Of a stretch of 16,797 nt of DNA, positions 1-7,366 are shown piece by piece. Position 1 is the stretch's first letter. The number at the start of each line of letters is the position of its first letter. The stretch is from NCBI GenBank assembly GCA_020433785.1, contig JAGRCC010000365.1:1-16797 (forward strand), written 5' to 3'. Made by a program: the position numbers and the translations under genes. The notes under the pieces are model-generated. The model made no database searches. It had not been told where the DNA came from and saw only the letters and a list, made by a program, of their open reading frames with translations. Origin of the DNA: Anaerolineae bacterium (GTDB lineage: Bacteria; Chloroflexota; Anaerolineae; 4572-78; J111).

Positions 1-1031
1 AAACTGCCGCTGACCAAGCCGACCATGCCGGTGAAGATGAAGCCTTGCAGCGGCGTGGTGATGACCTGAACTAACACCAACGTGGCGGCCAGCAAGAACA
101 ACACCCCACTCAATAGCAGCCGAGCCGAATATCGATCTAGCAGCGCCCCCATACCTAAATTGCCGATGATGGACGTAATAGCCATGATGTTAAAGGCCAT
201 TACGCCGAATTCCCGGCTCAAGCCGCGTGCCTCAAAGAGAGAGATTTGGTGAAAGACTAAACCCGCCATAATCATCGTCATCACCGATAAGGCCGCGGCA
301 AAAATCCAAAAAGCTCCGGTCTGGCGAGCCTCGGCCAGGGTCCAATTTTCTTCGCTGATCTGAGGCGATAGGCCCGTTAGAACGTCGGTATCGCCATCCG
401 GATGTAGGCCGTACTGCTCCGGCTTATCTTTGATAAAGATCCAGCCGACCGGCAACATGATCAGCCATACTGACAGACCCAGCACAAACCACGCCCCGCG
501 CCAATCAAACCGATTGATCAAGAATTCAGCCAGCACGGGATAAATAAATAAACCGGCGGCCAGGCTGAGGCCGGCAATACCCATCACCATACCGCGCCGG
601 CGGATAAACCACTGGGCAATAGCGTTGTTTACCACCAACTGCATCGAGCCAAAGCCAAAATAGCGAACCGCCAGCAGCCCTAAAAACAAGGTAATCACCC
701 CCTGGCTCAGGCCGATACTGGCGGTCGCCAACCCCAAACCGAGTGTCACGATGATGATCATGCGGCTGGCTCCATAGCGATCAACCAGCCGGCCGGTGAC
801 GGGCAGCAGCAGCGATCCCCCCATTGTGGCCAGGCCGTAGATGAGCGACACACTCGACCGTGAAACGCCAAACTCGCGAATAAAGGAGTCGATAAAGACG
901 CCGACCGTAAAGGTCTGACTGGGGCCCATAATGATGACGCCGATGGTTCCGGCGGCCAGGATCACCCAGCCGTAGAAAAAAGGAATCGATTGAACTAGCC
1001 GGCTTGATTTGGTGGAGGTGTACGTACTCAT
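1..1031 (-). CDS. MFS transporter, C-terminus cut off by window edge
   Basis: This is a major facilitator superfamily permease, read on the minus strand from ATG at 1031 and open to the window edge, so about 343 N-terminal residues of a protein usually near 400-430 are present. The N-terminus has the FFYGWVILAAG stretch common in the monocarboxylate/oxalate-formate (MCT/OFA-like) branch of MFS. The loop 2-3 signature GRLVDRYGASR lies at residues 80-90 and a basic WFIRRRG stretch lies near 141-147. Many hydrophobic helices follow, and a hydrophilic central loop (GDTDVLTGLSPQ...) separates the two halves. An AGGGA ribosome site lies 9 nt upstream of the ATG. The substrate cannot be read from sequence; an organic anion is a family-based guess. 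The 5' leader is unusual: it carries a terminator-like hairpin and a microsatellite, annotated separately. Confidence 0.88.
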   Translation of the reverse strand, partial: MSTYTSTKSSRLVQSIPFFYGWVILAAGTIGVIIMGPSQTFTVGVFIDSFIREFGVSRSSVSLIYGLATMGGSLLLPVTGRLVDRYGASRMIIIVTLGLGLATASIGLSQGVITLFLGLLAVRYFGFGSMQLVVNNAIAQWFIRRRGMVMGIAGLSLAAGLFIYPVLAEFLINRFDWRGAWFVLGLSVWLIMLPVGWIFIKDKPEQYGLHPDGDTDVLTGLSPQISEENWTLAEARQTGAFWIFAAALSVMTMIMAGLVFHQISLFEARGLSREFGVMAFNIMAITSIIGNLGMGALLDRYSARLLLSGVLFLLAATLVLVQVITTPLQGFIFTGMVGLVSGS

Positions 1032-1045
1032 AGATCTTTATCCCT

Positions 1046-1076
1046 AAAAAAAACGTCGGGATGAAGGTTTCCCGAC
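1046..1076 (-). terminator. Rho-independent terminator (or attenuator) before MFS gene
   Basis: On the minus strand a perfect 7-bp stem (GTCGGGA/TCCCGAC, arms 1070-1076 and 1055-1061) with an 8-nt loop is followed at once by C and a run of eight T (1046-1053). It lies downstream of the MOSC gene and only about 15 nt before the MFS start codon. The T-run abuts the MFS ribosome site. It may therefore end the MOSC transcript, or act as an attenuator within an MFS leader. Confidence 0.7.
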
Positions 1077-1089
1077 AAAGTGGTAATTA

Positions 1090-1137
1090 GTTTGTTTGTT
1101 TGTTTGTTTGTTTGTTGGTTGGTTGGTTGGTTGGTTG
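1090..1137. repeat. Compound tetranucleotide microsatellite (GTTT)6(GTTG)6
   Basis: Six perfect GTTT units (1090-1113) run directly into six perfect GTTG units (1114-1137), then decay into GTGGGTTGGG. On the minus strand, which is the sense strand of both flanking genes, it reads (CAAC)6(AAAC)6. It lies between the MOSC stop and the MFS start. Long perfect tetranucleotide arrays are uncommon in bacteria and are prone to slipped-strand length change. It is not inside a convincing gene. Confidence 0.9.
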
Positions 1138-1169
1138 GTGGGTTGGGTACCAACTATCCAACTATTCAA

Positions 1170-1613
1170 TTATTCAATCCAGGCAACCGTGTCGCCGACG
1201 GTGATGTCGCCGTCGTCCAGGACTTCGCCAAAAGCGCCGCCGCCCCATTTATCGCGCATAGCGTCTTGCAGGCCGGGGAAGGCTTCGTCCATTTGCTCGC
1301 AGGGCTTGGTTTCGCCGTAGATGCGGATACGGCAGGAGCCAATTTGCAGCACTTTGTGGCGGCTATCGGCCAGTTTAAGGCCGCTAACCATCAGGTTGGC
1401 CCGCCGCGCCGACGGATCGAGGTCGGCGCCCAAAGCGCCCATCAAGTTTTCCCATACTCCCTGTTCGATAATGGTCACCTGGCGTTTGCCGCCTTGATTC
1501 GCATTACCGTCCAGCCCGCGGCCGGTGGTGAGATGGGCCTGAGTAACGGGATCCATTGGTCCCCGCTTCATTCGCTTAAGCCAGATGGCTTCGAGTTTGC
1601 CGGTATTATTCAT
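1170..1613 (-). CDS. MOSC domain-containing protein
   Basis: This 147-residue protein is essentially a single MOSC domain. The fold is shared with the C-terminus of molybdenum cofactor sulfurases and with YiiM-type proteins, and is thought to bind metal-sulfur or molybdenum cofactor species. Visible hallmarks are GRGLDGNANQGGKRQVTII (residues 31-49), the RRANLMVSGL segment (70-79) and the conserved cysteine in YGETKPCEQMD (Cys105), which is the family's presumed sulfur/metal contact. It has no signal peptide or membrane segment, so it is cytosolic. AAGGAAG lies just upstream of the ATG at 1613. A terminator hairpin follows its end, so it probably forms its own transcription unit. The substrate is unknown. 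The similarity is strong enough to name the domain but not a specific reaction. Confidence 0.85.
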   Translation of the reverse strand: MNNTGKLEAIWLKRMKRGPMDPVTQAHLTTGRGLDGNANQGGKRQVTIIEQGVWENLMGALGADLDPSARRANLMVSGLKLADSRHKVLQIGSCRIRIYGETKPCEQMDEAFPGLQDAMRDKWGGGAFGEVLDDGDITVGDTVAWIE

Positions 1614-1907
1614 AAATCTTCCTTATATATTCCATATAATAACAATAAAAAGTATCACAATCTAGCCAAAAGTCAAACCTACCGAAAATCGGGCGGGTCT
1701 TGACTTCCACAAAATAGGGCATTAGCCCAGAAAGAGGTATAATTTGAGATATTCATCCACAGATCAGTCAATGGCCAGGAAAGCTTGTTTCATAAAATCG
1801 AATTATTTTTAACGACTTTAGGCATTTCTATGTACGTGTCTGAATAGGGCAGGCTATGGTAAAATTAAAGGGTTTCACCTACCTGGTATCGTATTCCGGA
1901 GTAATTC
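1614..1907. other. Divergent intergenic region, AT-rich, promoters not resolved
   Basis: This region separates the minus-strand MOSC gene from the plus-strand PAS protein. On plus, a perfect TATAAT (1738-1743) has no matching -35 at the right distance; the nearest TTGACT (1700-1705) is 32 nt away. A second candidate -10, TAAAAT (1860-1865), also lacks a clear -35. On minus, TTGACT (1671-1676) is 16 nt from TACTTT. The GGAG at 1898-1901, 6 nt before the ATG at 1908, is a convincing ribosome site. Confidence 0.45.
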
Positions 1908-4643
1908 ATGGCAAACCGAAATTTAAAAATACTTTGCGTCGATGAAAATGAGCAAACATTTTTGATCCTGCGCAATTTACTCAATGAAATAAAAAGCTGG
2001 CAAACCGAACTCAACTATGCGCCTGATTACGGAACGGCCTGGGAGCAACTTTCGGCAGCCGCTTATGACATTTGTTTCTTCTCCTATGCCTTGGATCGTC
2101 AGGATGGGTTAAAATTCCTCCAGCATTTCACTGATAACGAAGTGACGACTGCTCCGGTTTTGCTGGTTGACACCGCCGATCATGAATTGAATGGTGAATT
2201 TCTAGAAATTGGAGCGGTCGATTTTGTGGTCAAAGACCAGATTGATGTCTCTGTGCTCAAACGGATCATTCGCTACGCGGTCCAACACAAAGATTATATC
2301 GAATCCGAGCAAAACCAGTTCACCACCTACGCTACCCCATCGAACCAGGCCGTCGTCAATGAGTCCGCTCAGGCCGGCGGCGCTGCTGGCCTTTCACCGG
2401 AGGTTCAAAACCAGCTATTTTTCAATCTCGATGTTTACGGCATCGAAATTCTCGATGTGCGCGGCAACATCATCGATTGCAATGATACCTACCAGCGTTT
2501 GCTGGGCTACAGTCGCCGGGAGATCATCGGCCAGCATACCACTGCTTTTGCCAGCGAGAATAGTAAAAAGCTGTTTGCCAGGAAATTTATGGTGCTGCAA
2601 AAACAGGGCTATGTTGAAGGCGAGTTAGAACTCATTCGAAAAGACGGTTCGAAAATCATTGTCTGGCGGCGATATCGAGCTATCCGGCAGGCGGACAATA
2701 CCTTTACTCAGACGGTGTCCTACAGCCGCAATATCACCGAGCGGCTGAAAGCGGTGCGGCAGATCAGCCTATTGGCTAGAGCGTTGGAGCAAAGCCCGAT
2801 GGCTATGATGATCACCGACCGTAAGGGGATTATCAATTATGTAAATTTCCGTTTTACCGAGCTAACCGAATACACGTATGAAGATGTGGTCGGCAAAGAT
2901 ATTCGCAGCTTGGAAACGGAGTGGCAGGCCGACGAGTCGCTGGCCGATATGTGGGAGACCATCCAGGCCGGCGAGGAATGGCGCGGCGAATGGTACAACT
3001 TGACCAAAACCGGCGAGGTGTACTGGGAGTTAGTGACGGTCATTCCGATGTTTAATCCCAAAGGCCAAATCACCAACTACATCTTTGTCAAAGAGAACTT
3101 CACCGAACAAAAAGAGCTGGAAACCAACACCATGCAGACGCAACGCCGTATGGGCGCGTTGATGACCGAACAGATTGGCGATTTAACCACCACCAATGAA
3201 GCGCTGCGGTTTGAAGTGAGTGAGCGGAAACGGGCCGAACTGGAACTCCGTCAGAGCCAGGCCCGGCTGCGGGCCCAATTTCAGGGGATTCCCGTGCCAA
3301 CCTACTCCTGGGAAAAAGTCGGCGACGAGTATATTCTGGTCGGTTATAACGACGCGGCCAATCGGGAGAGCCAGGGCCGAATTGTCGAAATGCTTGGCCT
3401 GACGGTGCGGGAGGTGTTCGGTGATCGACCGGACGTGTTGGAGGATTTTAAAACCTGCGCTCGCCAAAAAGCCGTCGTCAGGCGCGAAGGTCCATACCAA
3501 TTGATCATGACCGGCGAAAATAAATATTTTATCACCACTTATAATTTTGTACCGCCCAATTTTATCATCGTCCACATCGAAGATGTCACTCGCTATAAAC
3601 AGATGGAAGCCGACCTGGCCCACTACCGCGAGCAGATGGATCAGACCACCGAAAACTCATCTGAGGTAGAACGGCTTAAAGAGGCGCTCCATTACGAAAT
3701 TGCCAAGCGAGAGCAAATCGAGCGGCAGGCGCATGAAGATGAGGAACGCTTAAAACTAATTGCCAGCAGCATCGATGACCGGCTGCGCGAGCATTATCGC
3801 ACCATTCCGATTCCGACCTACTCGTGGCAAATGATCGGCGGCGAATTTGTGCTGGTTGATTTCAACGATGCCGCAGCTCAAGCGATGGGGCGTATTGTCG
3901 ATTTCTTCGGCAAAACTGTGAGCGAAATTTTTGCCGACCGGCCGCAAGTGCTGGCCGATTTCCAACGCTGTTACGATGAGAAAACAACGGTTATCCGGGA
4001 AGCGCCCTACCAACTGGTCACTTCGGGTGAAATGCGTTTTTTTGTAACGACCTACAACTACTTGCCGCCCAACTTGATCATTGTTCACATTCAAGATATT
4101 ACCGAACAAAAAGAAATCGAGAGACAGTTGGCCGAAGCCCAAGCTGCGTTGCAAAGCCAGGACAAAGTGGCAATGCCGACGGACGCCAACCTACCCGCCT
4201 CACAAACGGAGTTGGCTCAGCTTCGCAAAAAATTGGAGATACAGCAGCGTGAAGAGGAGCGACTGCGCCAGACCAAAAACCGCCTAAGAATGCAGTACAA
4301 GGGCATTCCCGTCCCCACCTATTCTTGGCAGCGCCTGGGCGACGATTTTGTAATGGTTGATTACAACGACGCGGCTGAAAAGGCCAACCACGGCCGCATT
4401 GCCGATTTGATGGGGCGGCCGGCAGGCGAAGTTTTCAAAGACCGGCCGCAAGTCTTGGCCGACTTTCATCGCTGTTACGCCGATCGGGCCACGGTCAAAC
4501 GAGAAGCCGCCTACAAATTGCTCAGTCGGGACGAAACTCGCTACTTTATTACCACCTACAACTATATTCACCCCAATTTGGTTCAGGTATTCATCCAGGA
4601 TATTACCGAGTACAAACAGTCGGAACGTTCGGAAGACGGCTAA
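1908..4643 (+). CDS. Pseudo-receiver multi-PAS sensory protein without output domain
   Basis: This is a 911-residue soluble signalling protein. Residues 5-125 form a response-regulator receiver fold: VDE at 11-13 gives the acidic pair and VKDQ gives Lys109. The phosphoacceptor position in YDICFFSYAL is Ser59 instead of Asp, and the Thr/Ser switch position is Asp88, so it probably cannot be phosphorylated. Two ordinary PAS/PAC modules follow (about 165-283 and 288-405), then a coiled coil (405-455). Three tandem, mutually similar PAS-like repeats come next (about 454-564, 626-734, 793-903), joined by charged coiled-coil linkers. Each carries IPxPTYSW, NDAA, GRI, DRPxVL and TTYN..xPN. The protein ends right after the third repeat, with no kinase, GGDEF, EAL or HTH domain. 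Start is ATG 1908 with GGAG 6 nt upstream. It probably senses ligands or assembles partners; the histidine kinase downstream is a possible partner (inference). Confidence 0.9.
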   Translation: MANRNLKILCVDENEQTFLILRNLLNEIKSWQTELNYAPDYGTAWEQLSAAAYDICFFSYALDRQDGLKFLQHFTDNEVTTAPVLLVDTADHELNGEFLEIGAVDFVVKDQIDVSVLKRIIRYAVQHKDYIESEQNQFTTYATPSNQAVVNESAQAGGAAGLSPEVQNQLFFNLDVYGIEILDVRGNIIDCNDTYQRLLGYSRREIIGQHTTAFASENSKKLFARKFMVLQKQGYVEGELELIRKDGSKIIVWRRYRAIRQADNTFTQTVSYSRNITERLKAVRQISLLARALEQSPMAMMITDRKGIINYVNFRFTELTEYTYEDVVGKDIRSLETEWQADESLADMWETIQAGEEWRGEWYNLTKTGEVYWELVTVIPMFNPKGQITNYIFVKENFTEQKELETNTMQTQRRMGALMTEQIGDLTTTNEALRFEVSERKRAELELRQSQARLRAQFQGIPVPTYSWEKVGDEYILVGYNDAANRESQGRIVEMLGLTVREVFGDRPDVLEDFKTCARQKAVVRREGPYQLIMTGENKYFITTYNFVPPNFIIVHIEDVTRYKQMEADLAHYREQMDQTTENSSEVERLKEALHYEIAKREQIERQAHEDEERLKLIASSIDDRLREHYRTIPIPTYSWQMIGGEFVLVDFNDAAAQAMGRIVDFFGKTVSEIFADRPQVLADFQRCYDEKTTVIREAPYQLVTSGEMRFFVTTYNYLPPNLIIVHIQDITEQKEIERQLAEAQAALQSQDKVAMPTDANLPASQTELAQLRKKLEIQQREEERLRQTKNRLRMQYKGIPVPTYSWQRLGDDFVMVDYNDAAEKANHGRIADLMGRPAGEVFKDRPQVLADFHRCYADRATVKREAAYKLLSRDETRYFITTYNYIHPNLVQVFIQDITEYKQSERSEDG
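3267..4616 (+). repeat. Three tandem ~110-residue PAS-like repeats (protein level)
   Basis: Copies lie at 3267-3599, 3783-4109 and 4284-4616 inside the PAS-array gene. They are clearly homologous as protein (IPxPTYSW..., DRPxVL.DF, Y.L...., TTYN, V.I.D[IV]T) but diverged at DNA level, so this is an old duplication. Linkers between copies are coiled-coil-like and of unequal length (about 60 residues each). Confidence 0.85.
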
Positions 4644-4664
4644 AGCCGTTACTTCGAGCTTTAG
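4640..4664 (+). terminator. Weak hairpin after PAS-array gene
   Basis: CTAAAGC (4640-4646, overlapping the stop codon) pairs with GCTTTAG (4658-4664) around an 11-nt loop, followed by CTTTCT. It is a possible terminator between the convergent PAS-array and CoA-binding genes. The stem is AT-rich and the T-tract is interrupted, so support is modest. Confidence 0.35.
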
Positions 4665-4677
4665 CTTTCTATTGTCC

Positions 4678-5145
4678 CTATTCCGGATATCCGCCTGACA
4701 ACTTCATCACAAAACCGTGCGCTCGGTGGACAAGCGGCGTTTTGGGCAAAAACATGTAGGGACAAAAGCCTGGCACGACCGTGATACCGTTTGCCTGGCA
4801 AAATCCGATGGCGCTGTCACTAACCGCCCCCGCACCCAGACCGCGATACAGCCACACACGCGTAATGCCGGCCTCGGCGCAGTCGCGAACGACTCTGTCG
4901 GTCAACTCCGGTGAGGTCATCAACAACGCCCCATCGACCGGGGGGACAATGGATTGTACCTGAGCAAAACAAAATCGTCCTTCTATTTCCGGAGCTTCGG
5001 GATTAACGGGCACCACGTCGTAGCCCTGGTTGCAGAGTTCACGGAATAGGCCACGGGAAAAGTCGCTTTTATCCCGCGAAACACCGATGAACGCGATTCG
5101 TTTTTGAGCCAAGAAATCTTGAATCAGCTCCAGTGTAGTTGACAT
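4678..5145 (-). CDS. CoA-binding (Rossmann, CoA_binding_2/YccU-like) protein
   Basis: This is a compact protein of about 155 residues matching the stand-alone CoA-binding domain family related to the N-terminus of succinyl-CoA synthetase alpha. The N-terminal Rossmann nucleotide loop is IAFIGVSRDKSDFSRGL (from residue 18). The strand VVPVNPEAPEIEG is followed by PVDGALLMTSPE and VWLYRG. The family's C-terminal GFCPYMFL segment, with its conserved cysteine at about 128, is present. ATG at 5145 is chosen because AAGGAG (5155-5160) lies 9 nt upstream; the in-frame GTG at 5151 would be only 3 nt from it. It is monocistronic on the minus strand, with a promoter just upstream. The physiological role of these proteins is poorly defined; CoA or NAD(P) binding is the family expectation. 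Confidence 0.88.
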   Translation of the reverse strand: MSTTLELIQDFLAQKRIAFIGVSRDKSDFSRGLFRELCNQGYDVVPVNPEAPEIEGRFCFAQVQSIVPPVDGALLMTSPELTDRVVRDCAEAGITRVWLYRGLGAGAVSDSAIGFCQANGITVVPGFCPYMFLPKTPLVHRAHGFVMKLSGGYPE

Positions 5146-5154
5146 TAACACAAT

Positions 5155-5160
5155 CTCCTT
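5155..5160 (-). promoter_or_regulatory. Ribosome binding site deciding the start of the CoA-binding gene
   Basis: AAGGAG on the minus strand is 9 nt before ATG 5145 but only 3 nt before GTG 5151, favouring the ATG. Confidence 0.7.
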
Positions 5161-5177
5161 TATCGAAAATAAGTCGT

Positions 5178-5206
5178 AGTTTACCTGTAACTGGGAACAC
5201 TGTCAG
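5178..5206 (-). promoter_or_regulatory. Sigma70-type promoter of CoA-binding gene
   Basis: On the minus strand CTGACA (-35, 5201-5206; 5 of 6 consensus) is separated by 17 nt from TAAACT (-10, 5178-5183; 4 of 6). It predicts a transcript start near 5171 and a leader of about 25 nt ending in the AAGGAG ribosome site. Confidence 0.55.
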
Positions 5207-5599
5207 GTCTAGTTTAAGGGAAAATGCCCGGCAAAGCACCCGACGGTTAATCAGGATTCGGCCTGGATCGATGACCAGTCACATTGATGACGCCGTCCGC
5301 GCCCCATGCTGTCGAGTGACGTCCATTTTTGGCTTAAAAACTTGCTATTTTTGGCTTAATCGTTTATCACTTAAGTAGTGGCTACCTTCATCCCCTTAAA
5401 CAAACGGAAAATGACCGTAAATTATCACTAACAATGGGTAAATAGTTATTCGGTTTATTATTAGCGTAACCAGGGCCAGGAAAGTGGGTGTTTCTTTATG
5501 AGTGGTTAAACCCCAATTTTCGTAGCCTGTTCAGTTAAGACTTTAACCCGTATTATCCTGTAAACTTTTGTGGTAAACAGTTATAGGATAGCTTAAAAA
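5207..5599. other. Intergenic region upstream of histidine kinase
   Basis: This is about 390 nt without a credible gene. The distal part (5207-5320) shows nothing recognisable. Two 13-bp direct copies of ATTTTTGGCTTAA lie at 5325-5337 and 5347-5359. The proximal part is AT-rich. TATTAT (5551-5556) is a possible -10 for the kinase gene, but its -35 (TGTTCA at 5528-5533) is poor. The ribosome site before ATG 5600 (AGGAT about 12 nt upstream) is weak. Confidence 0.5.
5325..5359. repeat. Pair of 13-bp direct repeats with 22-bp period
   Basis: ATTTTTGGCTTAA occurs identically at 5325-5337 and 5347-5359. The 22-bp period is about two helical turns, which would place two bound protein units on the same DNA face. 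It lies about 240 nt upstream of the kinase gene. Confidence 0.6.
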
Positions 5600-7363
5600 A
5601 TGTTACAGGGACCACCCGGCGAAATTCTGACCTTTATCAGCTCAAACCGAGTAGAAATCCAGTTTCCATCTGACGGCTGCCCGGCCAACTACCATCGGCT
5701 TGAAATTCGAGACCAGCACGATACCTTATTGGGTAAAGTTACGGTCTGGAAGAGTCGAGACAGCGGTTCGGTTTGGCAAAATTATCCGGTCGGCTGGGTG
5801 CGCTGCTGGGGCAACGTGGCCGAACTGCAAGCGAAGCTTAGAGCCGCGCCGATCGATCTGGTCAGGGTTATCAACACCGGTGAAACCAGTTGGAAGGCGC
5901 GCCGTTTCGACCAACTCCTCGCTTATCACACCCGTTTGCTGCACAAGTGGGGGCTGCCGCGCTCCGATTTATCAGGCCGAACCGCTATCCCCCCCCTGGC
6001 TGATCCCCGCTTAATCCCGCTTTTGGACGGCATCATGGACAGCGTCGTCAATCGAATGGGTTATCGCGGCGCGATGCTGGCGACCTACGAAGTTGATAAA
6101 AACGGCAGCCAGGAACTGGCGCTGCGGTTATTCAAGGTGCGGGACGGCATCGAATGGATGATGGAGTGGGGCCAGGAATTGATGGGCACGAGCGTCCTGG
6201 GCTACTCCCTTTCAATCAATGAAGACCCGGATCACATCGGCGTCAAAGCCATTCAAAAAGCGCTACAGGGGGAGCCGAAAGCCTACGCAATTACCCGTAA
6301 TCTATTTGATTTGTGGGGTTTCTTTCTACCCAAAGACCGGCTGTTTATCCTGCTGATTCAGTTCATGCTGGGGATGATCAGCATGATCAATATTCCGTTA
6401 ATCGCCATTAATGAGCGCGGCGAACGGGAACTAATCGGCAATATGTTTGCCGGTCACAACAAGTTGGGCTTTACCGAACGCGACATTACCACGTTTCAGG
6501 CCTTTGTGACCCAGGCGTCGTTAGCCATCCAAAACGCCCGGCTTCACCAAATCGCCGAAGAGCGGACCGATGAGATTGGCCGGCTCCTGCACATCGCCGA
6601 GACGAGCCTGACCGAAACCAAACGGCTGGCCGAGGAAAATGCTCGCCTAGCCAGCGAGGCCGAGAAGCGAGCTATAGAAGCCGAAACCGTGGCCCGTCTG
6701 GCTGACTTCGGCTCGAAGATGACCCATCGCATGGTCAACGAGATCGGCCTGGTGCGGCTGAGAATGCAGCGATTGATTGGACGGGCCAAAAGAGAGGGTC
6801 AGAACAATTTAGCCGATTTGGAAAAAGCGTATGCCAATATCGAAACGGCGCTGAGCCTGATTGAAGAGATGAAACGGCCCTTCCGTACCCTGGAGATCAA
6901 ACCCACCGAAATCAACGAAGCCATTGCCGAAGGGCTGCAAGAGATCCAATTGCCGCCCCACATTACCCTGGAACAAGGGCCCGAACTGAAAACGCTGCCC
7001 AAGGTAAAAGCCGATCAAAACCTATCGGAAGTGTTTAGGGTTTTAATCAAAAACGCCTACGAAGCCATGGGCGACAGCGAGGGCCAAATTAGGCTCACCG
7101 GCCGGTCTGCCGGTCGTAAGTGCGTCGAGTTATTTATTGCCGATACCGGTCCCGGCATTCCCTCCGAAATTCAGAGCCGGTTGTTTCAATTATTTTATAC
7201 GACCAAGGAAGCCAAAGGCGCAGAAGGAACCGGCTTGGGTCTGTGGTGGGTGCGAACGTACCTCCACCGGCTGGGGGGCAAGATTGAAATTGACAATTCC
7301 AACGGTCAAGGGGCTACGTTCAAGGTGACCCTGCCCGTTGGCGCTGATGAAGGGAGCGACTGA
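5600..7363 (+). CDS. GAF-domain sensor histidine kinase, soluble
   Basis: This 587-residue kinase has an N-terminal region of about 125 residues that I do not recognise. A GAF-like sensor domain follows (about 135-315; MINIPLIAINERGERELIGNMFAG is typical of GAF cores), with an unusually hydrophobic insert at 248-262. A coiled coil (315-365) leads to the dimerisation/phosphoacceptor helices and a HATPase_c domain. Kinase boxes seen: H box THRMVNEIG with His376, N box LIKNAYEAM (Asn485), G1 box DTGPGIP (515-521), F box LFQLFYTTK (529-536) and G2 box GTGLGLWWVR (543-552). The residue after His is Arg rather than the usual Glu/Asp. There is no signal peptide or clear membrane pair, so it is probably cytosolic. 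The stop is 3 nt before the next gene's TTG start, so the two are almost certainly co-translated. It likely phosphorylates the receivers encoded just downstream (inference). Confidence 0.9.
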   Translation: MLQGPPGEILTFISSNRVEIQFPSDGCPANYHRLEIRDQHDTLLGKVTVWKSRDSGSVWQNYPVGWVRCWGNVAELQAKLRAAPIDLVRVINTGETSWKARRFDQLLAYHTRLLHKWGLPRSDLSGRTAIPPLADPRLIPLLDGIMDSVVNRMGYRGAMLATYEVDKNGSQELALRLFKVRDGIEWMMEWGQELMGTSVLGYSLSINEDPDHIGVKAIQKALQGEPKAYAITRNLFDLWGFFLPKDRLFILLIQFMLGMISMINIPLIAINERGERELIGNMFAGHNKLGFTERDITTFQAFVTQASLAIQNARLHQIAEERTDEIGRLLHIAETSLTETKRLAEENARLASEAEKRAIEAETVARLADFGSKMTHRMVNEIGLVRLRMQRLIGRAKREGQNNLADLEKAYANIETALSLIEEMKRPFRTLEIKPTEINEAIAEGLQEIQLPPHITLEQGPELKTLPKVKADQNLSEVFRVLIKNAYEAMGDSEGQIRLTGRSAGRKCVELFIADTGPGIPSEIQSRLFQLFYTTKEAKGAEGTGLGLWWVRTYLHRLGGKIEIDNSNGQGATFKVTLPVGADEGSD

Positions 7364-7366
7364 ACC

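Noticed and set aside
1080..1703. Plus-strand open frame of 207 codons across the microsatellite
   Set aside because: It starts inside the tetranucleotide repeat and then runs antisense to the well-supported MOSC gene. The protein shows no family features.
1700..1743. TTGACT and TATAAT as a plus-strand promoter
   Set aside because: The two hexamers are good individually but 32 nt apart, far beyond the 16-18 nt needed for one sigma70 promoter.
3183..3623. Minus-strand open frame of 146 codons
   Set aside because: Lies within the PAS array. Similar shadows occur at the equivalent place in the other two repeats (3756-4154, 4284-4571), so it reflects codon usage of the repeats.
5139..5378. Plus-strand open frame of 79 codons upstream of the kinase
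   Set aside because: No ribosome site, no recognisable domain, overlaps the CoA-binding gene's promoter and includes the direct repeats.
6341..6409. Hydrophobic stretch in the kinase as a membrane anchor
   Set aside because: It is embedded in the GAF-like domain (flows into the NIPLIAI strand), is followed by more GAF sequence, and has no partner helix.
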